Positions 9,011-17,027 of a DNA stretch of 64,000 bases are shown in pieces; position 1 is the stretch's first letter; every line of letters begins with the position of its first letter. The translations under genes were made by a program, and so were the position numbers. Below the pieces are notes generated by a model, which saw nothing but the letters and a program-made list of their open reading frames with translations, was not told where the DNA came from and searched no databases. The stretch is from JAJCYK01 sp965212195 (GTDB lineage: Bacteria > Bacteroidota > Bacteroidia > Cytophagales > Cyclobacteriaceae). The DNA lies in NCBI GenBank assembly GCA_965212195.1, contig CBDBUW010000002.1, positions 186,001 through 250,000 on the forward strand, written 5' to 3'.

Positions 9011-9919
9011 TTAATTTAGTAATGATTGCAAGGCCGGCTCTACCTCTGCAAATTTAAAATTATATCCATGAGATACTATTTTCTCGCTCGAAACACGATT
9101 TCCCCCCAAAACCATTTGGGCCATTTCACCCAGCATTAAGCGCAGAGTCCAGGCCGGTACAGGCGGCAGGAATAAGGGCTTTTTCAAAGTCCTGGCCAAT
9201 GCTAGGGTAAATTCCCGGTTGGTCACCGGATGGGGAGCCACCGCATTAAATACCCCGGACATTTGGGGATCCTCTATTGTTTTAACGAACATCTGACAAA
9301 GATCGTCCATATGGATCCAACTCATATATTGTCGCCCATTTCCCAGGGGAGCCCCGACATTCAGTTTTACAGATTGGGCTATTTTCGGAAGTGCACCCCC
9401 CAAAACACTTAATACCACCCCAATACGTAACGTGGCCACTCTCAAATTCAGTTCAGCCAATTTGTTGATCTTCTCTTCCCATTCTCCGGTCACCTCTGCT
9501 AAAAAGCCCGCGCCCATTGCCGATTGTTCATCTACCCATTGATCCTTGGTATCCCAACCATAATAACCAATGGCTGAAGCAGATACAAATGTATGGCAGT
9601 GCTGCCCTTTGGATTTCAGCTCCTGATAAAGCAGCGATGTAGATTCCGTTCTGCTGGTCAGAATTTCTTCTTTGCGACTCTTAGACCAGCGCTTATCAGC
9701 AACACCTGCTCCTGCCAAATGCACCACAATGTTAGTATTTTCCAATGCTCCTTCCTCAATAAATCTCTGACTAATATCCCAGGTGTAGGATTTGACGCCA
9801 TTTTTAGATTTCTTAGAGCGACTTAAGGACGACACTTGATATCCTCGTTCCTGTAAAATTGAAGTAAGCCGGGAGCCTACCAGACCGGATGCGCCGGTGA
9901 TAAGTACATTCTTAGACAT
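9011..9919 (-). CDS. TIGR01777-family NAD(P)-dependent epimerase-like protein (YfcH type)
   Basis: An extended short-chain dehydrogenase. The nucleotide-binding motif ITGASGLVGSRL lies at residues 7-18, and the conserved VSASAIGYYG carries the catalytic Tyr region. MSWIHMDDL and GVFNAVAPHPVTNREF follow, which are diagnostic of TIGR01777/YfcH. The C-terminal DUF1731-like tail (VPAWTLRLMLGEMA) is also present. The length (302) is normal. Its reaction is not established for the family. It is the first gene of the operon with the LOG and transglycosylase genes. Confidence 0.9.
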   Translation of the reverse strand: MSKNVLITGASGLVGSRLTSILQERGYQVSSLSRSKKSKNGVKSYTWDISQRFIEEGALENTNIVVHLAGAGVADKRWSKSRKEEILTSRTESTSLLYQELKSKGQHCHTFVSASAIGYYGWDTKDQWVDEQSAMGAGFLAEVTGEWEEKINKLAELNLRVATLRIGVVLSVLGGALPKIAQSVKLNVGAPLGNGRQYMSWIHMDDLCQMFVKTIEDPQMSGVFNAVAPHPVTNREFTLALARTLKKPLFLPPVPAWTLRLMLGEMAQMVLGGNRVSSEKIVSHGYNFKFAEVEPALQSLLN

Positions 9920-9961
9920 TGCCTATTACAATTGCTTCAAAACGAAAGTAGCCAGTAAATG

Positions 9962-9996
9962 ACCAAAAAAAAAGGTGGTTCCGGAAAACCACCTTT
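9962..9996 (-). terminator. Intrinsic terminator of the TonB receptor gene
   Basis: A perfect 10-bp stem (9971-9980 with 9987-9996) has a 6-base loop. On the minus strand it is followed by nine consecutive T. It lies 19 bases downstream of the receptor stop codon. Confidence 0.9.
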
Positions 9997-10014
9997 GATG
10001 TCGTCGGCATTGAT

Positions 10015-12894
10015 TTACTGCACCGTATAAGACAGACTGAGAGAAAACTCCCTACCGGTCCGATAATCCTGGAAGAGAAGGTCCTGGCCCTTGAATGGAT
10101 AAACAAATCGGGTTTCTGGGTCCAATAGATTGTTGGCGCTTATCCGTGCCTTAAATCGATCAGAAATCCTTCTTGAATAATTAAGATTTAGGCTGGGCCT
10201 TGGTTTTTCCACGATGTTGGGAGTACCTCCTACCAATACTATGGCCAATCTCTCACCTTGAACGTTAAAAACAGCATTGGCCTCGTTTTTTTCATCAGCA
10301 AAATTCATAAAAGCATTAACAATGAAAGGAGATTGTCCGGTCATGTCCCTGGTGCTGGCTGTGGAAGGTGCTAAAGCTCTGGCCGCCTCAAGTTCATCCG
10401 GGGCAATATCCACTTCTGATTGAACATAGGTGAAATTTGCTCCCACTAAAATATTCTTCAGTGAGGGACTGATGAAATCAAGTCTTTTCTTAGCCTCCAG
10501 TTCAACTCCATATACCAAGGCTTCATCCACATTTCGGAAAACCAGTAAGGGGTTGGCCGAGGTCGGGTTAAAGGAACGCTCAATGGGATTAGTAAACTTC
10601 TTATAAAATCCACTCAGTGAAAGCAACTCACCTCCTCTGGGAAATACTTCCCAGCGCAGATCTACATTGTCCACTTTAGTAATTTTCAATTCACTATTCC
10701 CTAATAATTTGTAATCCCCCACGAAGTCAAATGATTCAAATGGCGCCAGTTCCCGGAAACTAGGACGGGCTAAAGTCTTATTATACGACACTCTTAAGCT
10801 CGAGGCATCTGACAGCGCATAAACCAGATTTACCGAAGGCAGTATATCCACCTGATCTTGTAAGGTTTTGTCCATCAGGTCTGCAAAGTTTGGATAGACA
10901 TTGGGGAAATTGGCGGCTTCGCTGCTGAAGATGGTTTCTGTGGTTTCCATCCGTGCTCCTAGTATGGCCCTAAACCGGTCGCTTAGAGGTAAATCAGTCA
11001 TCAAGTATGCACTGATAACTGATTGTTCCGCCTGGTAATTATTCGGTGCCTGAAATGCATCCGAGAGCCATACAGCATCCGGGTTCTCTTGACTGAAACG
11101 GTCAGCAAAAATCCATACATTGTCATTGGCGATATAAGCTTCAGGGTTTCCTCCCGCTAAATTGAAATCGGTTCCGTTCTGGTTGTATCTGTATTGGAAT
11201 TCACGGAAATCTCGATCCTTAAAAGTAAATGCTCCTCCAAATTTCAACTTGCTTTCCAGTCCGTTCCATTGCTTAAATGGCAATGTAAAATCTAATTTGT
11301 TGTCAAAATTATATTGCTCCATTTCCCGTGTATATCGGGTAGGTAACTGACCGATGGAGGGCTGTATACGAAAGCCCTGAATCTCTGTGAAGCCGTACGT
11401 AAAGAATCTTAGATCCGGCTGTTCCATAGTGGATAAGGTAAATGAAGAGATCCACTCCACAGATAGCCCCTGACCATCGCCAAAAGCATGTTCCCCCTTC
11501 AGCTGGGCAGAACTTAAGGATCGCTGTTCGTACAACAAGGTGTTTGTAAAATACTCCAGGAATGCTTCATCTCCGGGCTTTACTCCTGACTGTAAGCGGG
11601 CAGTTGTTTGACCGCTTTGGTTGCGCAACAGATTTAGAGACACTTTATTGTACTCATTTAATTTAACGGACCCGTTCAACATGGCTCCCCAAAGCACATT
11701 GTCATCGCTTTTGGCGTCAAGCAAGTTTAGATCTGCCACCAGGCTATTGGCCAAATCCTCATTTTCCGTTAATTTATAGCGCCCGGTCTCTCCGTTGTGG
11801 TAGGATTGAAAGTCGCGTTGATAACTCAAGCTTCCCACAAACCCAAACGGTTTTCCCAGAAAAGTAGTTTGATTACCAACGGCTAAGGAGAAGTTATGAT
11901 TTAAGAATTGGCTTTCCCGGGTCGGTGCCATGATTTCGTTGAAAGCTTTTGTAATCTGGGTCAGTCGGTTACCGACATTCTGATTTACCAGAGAAGACGG
12001 TAGAGAAGGCACAGAATTCCGATCATTCACGTCTAATAGTGAAGGAAAATCCCTGGTGCCATCATCGAAGCCCAACCAGTCAGTTTCACCACCCTGATAA
12101 GTAAGGAAATCCTCGCTCCATGAAGCTTGTGCATTATATCCTAATCCACCGGTGATTTGCAGTGTAAAAGATTCAGGGAAATCCTTGGTGACCACATCCA
12201 CATAGCCTCCCGTGAAGTCCCCGGGCAAATTGGGACTAAAGGTTTTATACACTACAATGTTATCAATGAGGCTGGAAGGGAACAGGTCTAACTGCACGGT
12301 GTTCTTATTGGGATCCAAACCGGGTATTTTAGCACCATTTAAAGCAGTCTGACTGTAGCGGTCTCCTAACCCTCGCACATATACGTATTTTCCCCCTTCG
12401 ACAGAAACACCCGTTACCCGTCCTACGGCGGAGGCGGCATCACGGTCACCGGAGCGGGAAAAGGCCTCGGCTGCGATGGCATCAAGGACCACCGGTGATT
12501 TTTTCTGGATGGTAAGTAAGGCCGATTCCGATGAGCGAATAGCTTCCGCAGTAACTACTACTTCACCTAGATCCTGATAAGTTTCAGCCAGTTTGATGTT
12601 GTTCAGCACCGTTACCTCCCCCCCATTTACCACTACATCAGTGATTATCTTGGTCTCATAAGAGACATAGGATATCCGAAGATTGTAAACGCCGGGTGTC
12701 ACATTTTCTATGGAGAATTTACCATCAAGATCGGTAATCGCCCCAGTAGTAGTACCCTGAATTAAGACCGATGTCCCGATCAAGGGTTCGCCATTTGTGG
12801 CATCGTTGACTTGTCCTCTGATGATTCCGCTCTGTCCCCAAGAGGTGCCTAAGGAACACAATGATACAAGAAGACAGGCTAGGTAATTTTTCAT
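10015..12894 (-). CDS. TonB-dependent outer-membrane receptor with carboxypeptidase-like N-terminal domain
   Basis: The start chosen is the ATG at 12894, because MKNYLACLLVSLCSLGTSWGQ is a complete signal peptide; an ATG 63 bases upstream would bury it. A CarboxypepD_reg-like/CNA-B domain follows (GQVNDATNGEPLIG, residues ~28-110). The plug carries the typical RGLGDRYSQTALNG and PGDFTGGYVDVVTKDFPE sequences, and then a ~700-residue beta-barrel ends in FSLSLSYTVQ. At 959 residues it is normal for the family. It has no SusD-like partner; instead a beta-helix lipoprotein gene lies directly upstream on the same strand. The transported ligand is unknown. Confidence 0.93.
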   Translation of the reverse strand: MKNYLACLLVSLCSLGTSWGQSGIIRGQVNDATNGEPLIGTSVLIQGTTTGAITDLDGKFSIENVTPGVYNLRISYVSYETKIITDVVVNGGEVTVLNNIKLAETYQDLGEVVVTAEAIRSSESALLTIQKKSPVVLDAIAAEAFSRSGDRDAASAVGRVTGVSVEGGKYVYVRGLGDRYSQTALNGAKIPGLDPNKNTVQLDLFPSSLIDNIVVYKTFSPNLPGDFTGGYVDVVTKDFPESFTLQITGGLGYNAQASWSEDFLTYQGGETDWLGFDDGTRDFPSLLDVNDRNSVPSLPSSLVNQNVGNRLTQITKAFNEIMAPTRESQFLNHNFSLAVGNQTTFLGKPFGFVGSLSYQRDFQSYHNGETGRYKLTENEDLANSLVADLNLLDAKSDDNVLWGAMLNGSVKLNEYNKVSLNLLRNQSGQTTARLQSGVKPGDEAFLEYFTNTLLYEQRSLSSAQLKGEHAFGDGQGLSVEWISSFTLSTMEQPDLRFFTYGFTEIQGFRIQPSIGQLPTRYTREMEQYNFDNKLDFTLPFKQWNGLESKLKFGGAFTFKDRDFREFQYRYNQNGTDFNLAGGNPEAYIANDNVWIFADRFSQENPDAVWLSDAFQAPNNYQAEQSVISAYLMTDLPLSDRFRAILGARMETTETIFSSEAANFPNVYPNFADLMDKTLQDQVDILPSVNLVYALSDASSLRVSYNKTLARPSFRELAPFESFDFVGDYKLLGNSELKITKVDNVDLRWEVFPRGGELLSLSGFYKKFTNPIERSFNPTSANPLLVFRNVDEALVYGVELEAKKRLDFISPSLKNILVGANFTYVQSEVDIAPDELEAARALAPSTASTRDMTGQSPFIVNAFMNFADEKNEANAVFNVQGERLAIVLVGGTPNIVEKPRPSLNLNYSRRISDRFKARISANNLLDPETRFVYPFKGQDLLFQDYRTGREFSLSLSYTVQ

Positions 12895-12983
12895 TTTAAT
12901 TAGGTAGTAATTTGATGATGCTAAGATAAATAATGCCCGTGGTCCCTTAATGAACATGAGATTATGCTATTGTTAACTATTGG

Positions 12984-13022
12984 TTAAGAAAATAAGGCAG
13001 TGCCACCGATCGTGACACTACC
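12984..13022 (-). terminator. Intrinsic terminator of the beta-helix lipoprotein gene
   Basis: An 11-bp stem (12996-13006 with 13012-13022, including two G:U pairs) encloses a 5-base loop and is followed on the minus strand by a T-rich run. It separates the lipoprotein gene from the TonB receptor gene, so the two have separate or only partly shared transcripts. Confidence 0.75.
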
Positions 13023-13049
13023 TTCAAAGTAGTACTTACCTAGAGGATT

Positions 13050-14714
13050 TTATTGATTAGCCCACAGGGACCAACCTGCATGCCAGGCAGTACCTGCTGG
13101 TTCAAAAGCACCTTTATATGCGGCATCTTGGAAAAACGCGTCTGTTGGCTTGTCGGATAGGCCCATGGTCACTTCATCAGTAGCGGAAGGCAGGAATACG
13201 GCGTCGAAGCCGGGATTTGCTACTTGAATGCCGGTGACATTGGAGCCCACAGCGGCATCGCCAACAAGATTGATCTCCTCCGGTTGTGTCCCTTCGATGG
13301 CAGGATCCGTATCCACACTGTAGTCAAGCCGTAGTACCAACTCGTCCAGCACATCTCCCCTGACGGAGTTAAACAATAGGTTATTTAATTTAAGGTTACC
13401 GATTTTAAGCTGGTTGTAGCTATCACCGTCAGTGGCATCCAGGTCTTCTACATCGATTCCTTTGCCATAATTGGAAAATATAGAGTTGTGATATTCACCA
13501 CCAGCATTATCCCTCAAAGTCAAAGACCGGTTGTCACCACCGCCTATAAAAGTGGCGTTGTAGATCTTAGGGGTTGCGAAAGGCATCCCGGTCTCTGGAT
13601 CAGTTCCACCATCGTGCTCACCTCCGCGATCTCCCTCCGCATCCTGGAACACGAACCAGAACTGATTATTACCTCTCCAACCCTGATCATAATCCATGGC
13701 ATCGTCACCACAGTATGCTGAAATAAGATGGCTGGTATTGACAGTTCCACCGAACCATTCAAATCCATCATCCAGGTTGGCGATTACTTCCACGTAGTCG
13801 ATAATAGTACCGGAACCTACTCCACCCAGAGTCAAACCGTTTATTTCGTTACCTTCACCAATTTCTGACCCACCATGGCGTATGGAGACGTATCGAAGAG
13901 TCCCTGAGTTGTCATCGTCCTCGCTCCCTCCGTATTCACCACGGTTCTCTGTTATGGGGATTCCCTCAATTTGTTGAACATTGGGGCTGGTATTGAGACT
14001 GGCCTTACCCAAAATTATCACACCGCCCCAAAGTCCGCGTTGGGTTACGGGTATAGTACCCACAATTTCCCCGGGCTGAATATCGTCCGCCTGGGAAGTA
14101 AAGATAATGGGTTCAGTGGCAGTACCTTCGGCCATGATCATTCCGCCTCTCGCAACTATTAAAGCACTGGCTTCAGCCCCCTCACCTGGAGTACCCTTTA
14201 TGATGGTACCGGCTTCAATAGTTAAGGTTTGCCCATCATTAACATAAATAAATCCATCCAGCAGATAAATGTTATCCTTAGTCCAGGTTACAGTACCTAT
14301 CCCGTCAACAGAGGAAGAGATAGTGACTACCGGCGCTACTGTGGCATCAATCTCAACCGCTGCACTGTTGGTACTGGAAGCTCCTGAGGCATCGGTAACG
14401 GTCAGCGAAATTGTGGCAATTCCTTCACTGGAAGGAGCGGTGTAGGAAACTACCAGCGTTCCACTAGTAGCTCCAGCACTGGGTTGTGAGCCAATGACGG
14501 TATTGCCAACATCCGCAGAAACACTTGCTGACTGGAACCCGCCTGGTACATCCAAAGTAAATGTTATATCCACTGACGCATCTGTGCTTACCGCAACCGC
14601 CGTTCCGGGCACGGTGATGATGGGGCCGCCCACCGCGGGATCGTCATCATCGCAGCTAAAAATGGTCCCTGCCAACCCTGCAATGAGCAAAAATACATAT
14701 GAGAATTTCTTCAT
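13050..14714 (-). CDS. Surface lipoprotein with Ig-like and right-handed beta-helix regions
   Basis: Translation probably starts at the ATG at 14714 (MKKFSYVFLL), 36 bases inside the longest frame. The lipoprotein signal ends at IFSC and is followed by DDDD, an acidic surface-export signal as described for Bacteroidota lipoproteins. Residues ~25-125 are Ig/cadherin-like (SGTLVVSYTAPSSEGIATIS). Residues ~130-550 form a Gly/Asn-rich beta-helix-like region with GFIYVNDGQTLTIEAGTIIKG and GGVGSGTIIDYVEV. Proteins of this type are often encoded beside TonB receptors in Bacteroidota. The name multidrug transporter sometimes given to them is not supported by anything seen here. Ligand unknown. Confidence 0.75.
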   Translation of the reverse strand: MKKFSYVFLLIAGLAGTIFSCDDDDPAVGGPIITVPGTAVAVSTDASVDITFTLDVPGGFQSASVSADVGNTVIGSQPSAGATSGTLVVSYTAPSSEGIATISLTVTDASGASSTNSAAVEIDATVAPVVTISSSVDGIGTVTWTKDNIYLLDGFIYVNDGQTLTIEAGTIIKGTPGEGAEASALIVARGGMIMAEGTATEPIIFTSQADDIQPGEIVGTIPVTQRGLWGGVIILGKASLNTSPNVQQIEGIPITENRGEYGGSEDDDNSGTLRYVSIRHGGSEIGEGNEINGLTLGGVGSGTIIDYVEVIANLDDGFEWFGGTVNTSHLISAYCGDDAMDYDQGWRGNNQFWFVFQDAEGDRGGEHDGGTDPETGMPFATPKIYNATFIGGGDNRSLTLRDNAGGEYHNSIFSNYGKGIDVEDLDATDGDSYNQLKIGNLKLNNLLFNSVRGDVLDELVLRLDYSVDTDPAIEGTQPEEINLVGDAAVGSNVTGIQVANPGFDAVFLPSATDEVTMGLSDKPTDAFFQDAAYKGAFEPAGTAWHAGWSLWANQ

Positions 14715-14779
14715 TGTTAAAGTGGTTTTATAATAAAAGTTAACAAACATTCACAGGGGCAAAGGTGTGGATTTCATGT

Positions 14780-14793
14780 TACCTGGGCAGGTA
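14780..14793. promoter_or_regulatory. 14-base palindrome upstream of the beta-helix lipoprotein gene
   Basis: TACCTG-GG-CAGGTA is a perfect inverted repeat 66 bases upstream of the lipoprotein ATG, in the 195-base gap after moxR. It is a candidate operator. No protein is assigned to it. Confidence 0.3.
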
Positions 14794-14909
14794 GGAATCA
14801 TTAATTAATTGTTAAAATAAAAATGGAGATAACAGTAGAATGTTAACATACCATTAACCCATCTTAGCAGAAGGGTATTGACAATCGAAAAAGAAAGGGA
14901 ACGGGGTGC

Positions 14910-15899
14910 TTATTGGTTTATTGGCACCTTATTTAGGATCTCGTTGAGGATCTGCTGGCTAGTGATCCCGTCAGCCTCTGCTTCGTAGTTCAGTAACAAT
15001 CGGTGATTCATTACATCCAGGGCCACATCTTTAATGTCCTCTGGAAGCACATAATCGCGTTCATCGAAAAAGGCCACGGCCTTGGCAGCCAGGTTTAGGT
15101 TGATACTGGCCCTGGGCGAAGCTCCGAACTGAATATAGTGTTGCAGGTGATCCATACCATAGTCCTTTGGGTTACGGGTAGCAAATACCAACTCAATAAT
15201 ATATTGCCCCAAGGATTTACTGATGTTGACTTGGTTGATCTCATTGCGTATGGCAAAAATATCTTCTTTACTCAGTATAGGTTGTACATCATCGTCGAAA
15301 TTGAGATTGGCCATTCGGGACATGATCTCATACTCTTCTTCCTTACTGGGATAATCCACGTTCACTTTCATCATGAATCGATCGACCTGGGCTTCAGGTA
15401 GAGGATACGTGCCTTCCTGCTCTACGGGGTTTTGAGTGGCCAGTACCAGAAATGGTCGATCTAAGGGAAAGGTAGTCTCCCCAATGGTTACCTGTTTCTC
15501 CTGCATCGACTCCAACAAAGCTGATTGTACCTTGGCTGGGGAACGGTTTACCTCGTCTGCCAAAATAATGTTGGCGAAAATGGGACCTTTCTTTACCTCA
15601 AACTCTGCCTTCTGCTGATTGTATATCATAGTACCAATCAGATCAGCTGGCAGTAAGTCTGGGGTGAACTGAATGCGTTGAAAATCCAGGTGCAGCACCC
15701 GGGAAAGGGTGTTAACCGTAAGGGTTTTGGCCAAGCCAGGAACTCCTTCCAGCAATACATGACCTTGTGTGAAAAGACCTATCAGCAATCGGTTCAGCAT
15801 GTAGTCTTGACCTACCACTACTTTACCTACCTCCGAGAACACCTGCTTGATCTTGGCCTGATGTTCGCGCTTTATATCGTTGGTCGCTGCTTGTTCCAC
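14910..15899 (-). CDS. MoxR-family AAA+ ATPase
   Basis: Chaperone-like ATPase of the MoxR class. Walker A is GVPGLAKT (near residue 56), Walker B ILADEVNRSPAK, and the sensor region ATQNPVEQEGTYPLPEAQVDRF is the family hallmark. The C-terminal lid contains GASPRASINL. The length (329) is standard. MoxR genes usually lead an operon with a DUF58 protein and VWA (Bat) proteins; here none follow, and the next gene on the strand is the beta-helix lipoprotein. Its client is therefore not evident. A perfect TAnnTTTG element lies about 35 bases upstream of the ATG. Confidence 0.93.
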   Translation of the reverse strand: MEQAATNDIKREHQAKIKQVFSEVGKVVVGQDYMLNRLLIGLFTQGHVLLEGVPGLAKTLTVNTLSRVLHLDFQRIQFTPDLLPADLIGTMIYNQQKAEFEVKKGPIFANIILADEVNRSPAKVQSALLESMQEKQVTIGETTFPLDRPFLVLATQNPVEQEGTYPLPEAQVDRFMMKVNVDYPSKEEEYEIMSRMANLNFDDDVQPILSKEDIFAIRNEINQVNISKSLGQYIIELVFATRNPKDYGMDHLQHYIQFGASPRASINLNLAAKAVAFFDERDYVLPEDIKDVALDVMNHRLLLNYEAEADGITSQQILNEILNKVPINQ

Positions 15900-15933
15900 G
15901 GTACTGCTTTAGTATTTATGACATAAGGAAAGG

Positions 15934-15941
15934 CAAAAATA
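15934..15941 (-). promoter_or_regulatory. -7 promoter element of the moxR gene
   Basis: Minus-strand TATTTTTG matches TAnnTTTG exactly and implies a start near 15928, about 29 bases before the ATG. A clear TTG (-33) is lacking at the ideal spacing. Confidence 0.4.
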
Positions 15942-16066
15942 ATAAAAAAACATTACTGACATAAGAGTTATAAAAAATCAGGCTATTTCCGTTATTAACA
16001 ATAGGGTAATATTAATACACCCATTGTTACGTTAATGTTAATAAAATGTTAGCTTAGTGTAAGTTC

Positions 16067-16966
16067 TTGGTTAGTAAATTGAAAAATGTACTGTACATAG
16101 CGCTAGTCAGCCTTTTATGGCTCTCTGCCAGCTTTCCTGTAAATGGTAAAATTTTCGGATATTCCTGGTCCAACGACCCTCAAAAGCTTTCTACCCAATC
16201 CTTTCTAGCGGAATTTTTAAGGGCGGATAGCGATCATTTTCTGGTTAATGAAAGTAACATCCAGCAGGAATTTGCGGCTTTTGTCAGCAAATTGGAAGAC
16301 AAAAGAGCACGATATAGTAATGAACTGGACTTTTTGAGCTATCTATATTATAAAGTGCATCGAAAATACCTGCACCGCTATAGTACCCCGGTTTCAATGA
16401 ATGCCCTTTTTGATAAAGGCCGCTACGATTGCCTTACAGGTACTGCTTTCTACGCTTTACTGTTCGAAGCCTTGGGTATGGAATATCAGATTGTGGAAAC
16501 CACCTATCATATTTATTTGACTCTTACGGTAGACGGCCAGCCGGTATTAATCGAATCCACAAACCCATTAGGCGGGATTATCACTAACAGGCAGCAGATA
16601 GCAGAGTTGAAAAAAGCTTATGCTTCCCCACAAGCCGCATTGCAGGCAAATCAGTATATATTTCAAGAACCCGTTAACCAGGTCATTGACCTGACCCAAC
16701 TTGCGGGATTGCACTATTACAATCTGGCTTTGAACTCCTACAATCAACATGATCTGGAATCAGCACTGTCACATATGGAGCAGGCATTGAGCCGGTATTC
16801 CAGCCAGCGGCTGAATGAGACCATGCAGGTAATGCTTGGTACATTGAAGAGCGATCAAAAAGTTGATGTGTCCTTAAGGGACTATTACCTGCCCAAGTAT
16901 GCCTACATCAATCCGCAAGCAGATACTTCTCAAAATCCCTGGTTAAACTTTTGTGTTCCTCATTGA
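16067..16966 (+). CDS. Secreted transglutaminase-like protein
   Basis: The frame has no ATG before residue 82, so a TTG start at 16067 (or the TTG at 16079) is likely. A signal peptide (LKNVLYIALVSLLWLSASFPVNG) follows. The core resembles the SirB1/transglutaminase-like cysteine protease fold: Cys in YDCLTGTAFYALLFEALG, His in YHIYLTL, and an acidic residue in VLIESTNP could form the Cys-His-Asp/Glu triad. The C-terminal third is helical and TPR-like (YNLALNSYNQHDLESALSHMEQAL). Substrate unknown. It stands alone, divergent from moxR, 61 bases before the large phosphoesterase fusion gene. Confidence 0.7.
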   Translation: MVSKLKNVLYIALVSLLWLSASFPVNGKIFGYSWSNDPQKLSTQSFLAEFLRADSDHFLVNESNIQQEFAAFVSKLEDKRARYSNELDFLSYLYYKVHRKYLHRYSTPVSMNALFDKGRYDCLTGTAFYALLFEALGMEYQIVETTYHIYLTLTVDGQPVLIESTNPLGGIITNRQQIAELKKAYASPQAALQANQYIFQEPVNQVIDLTQLAGLHYYNLALNSYNQHDLESALSHMEQALSRYSSQRLNETMQVMLGTLKSDQKVDVSLRDYYLPKYAYINPQADTSQNPWLNFCVPH

Positions 16967-17027
16967 GTATATTTACTTGGGATAAGTAATTTACATTTCC
17001 GGCCGTTTTCTAATCTTACCTAAACTA

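Noticed and set aside
12895..12957. Upstream extension of the TonB receptor
   Set aside because: The extra 21 residues precede a complete signal peptide and would prevent export.
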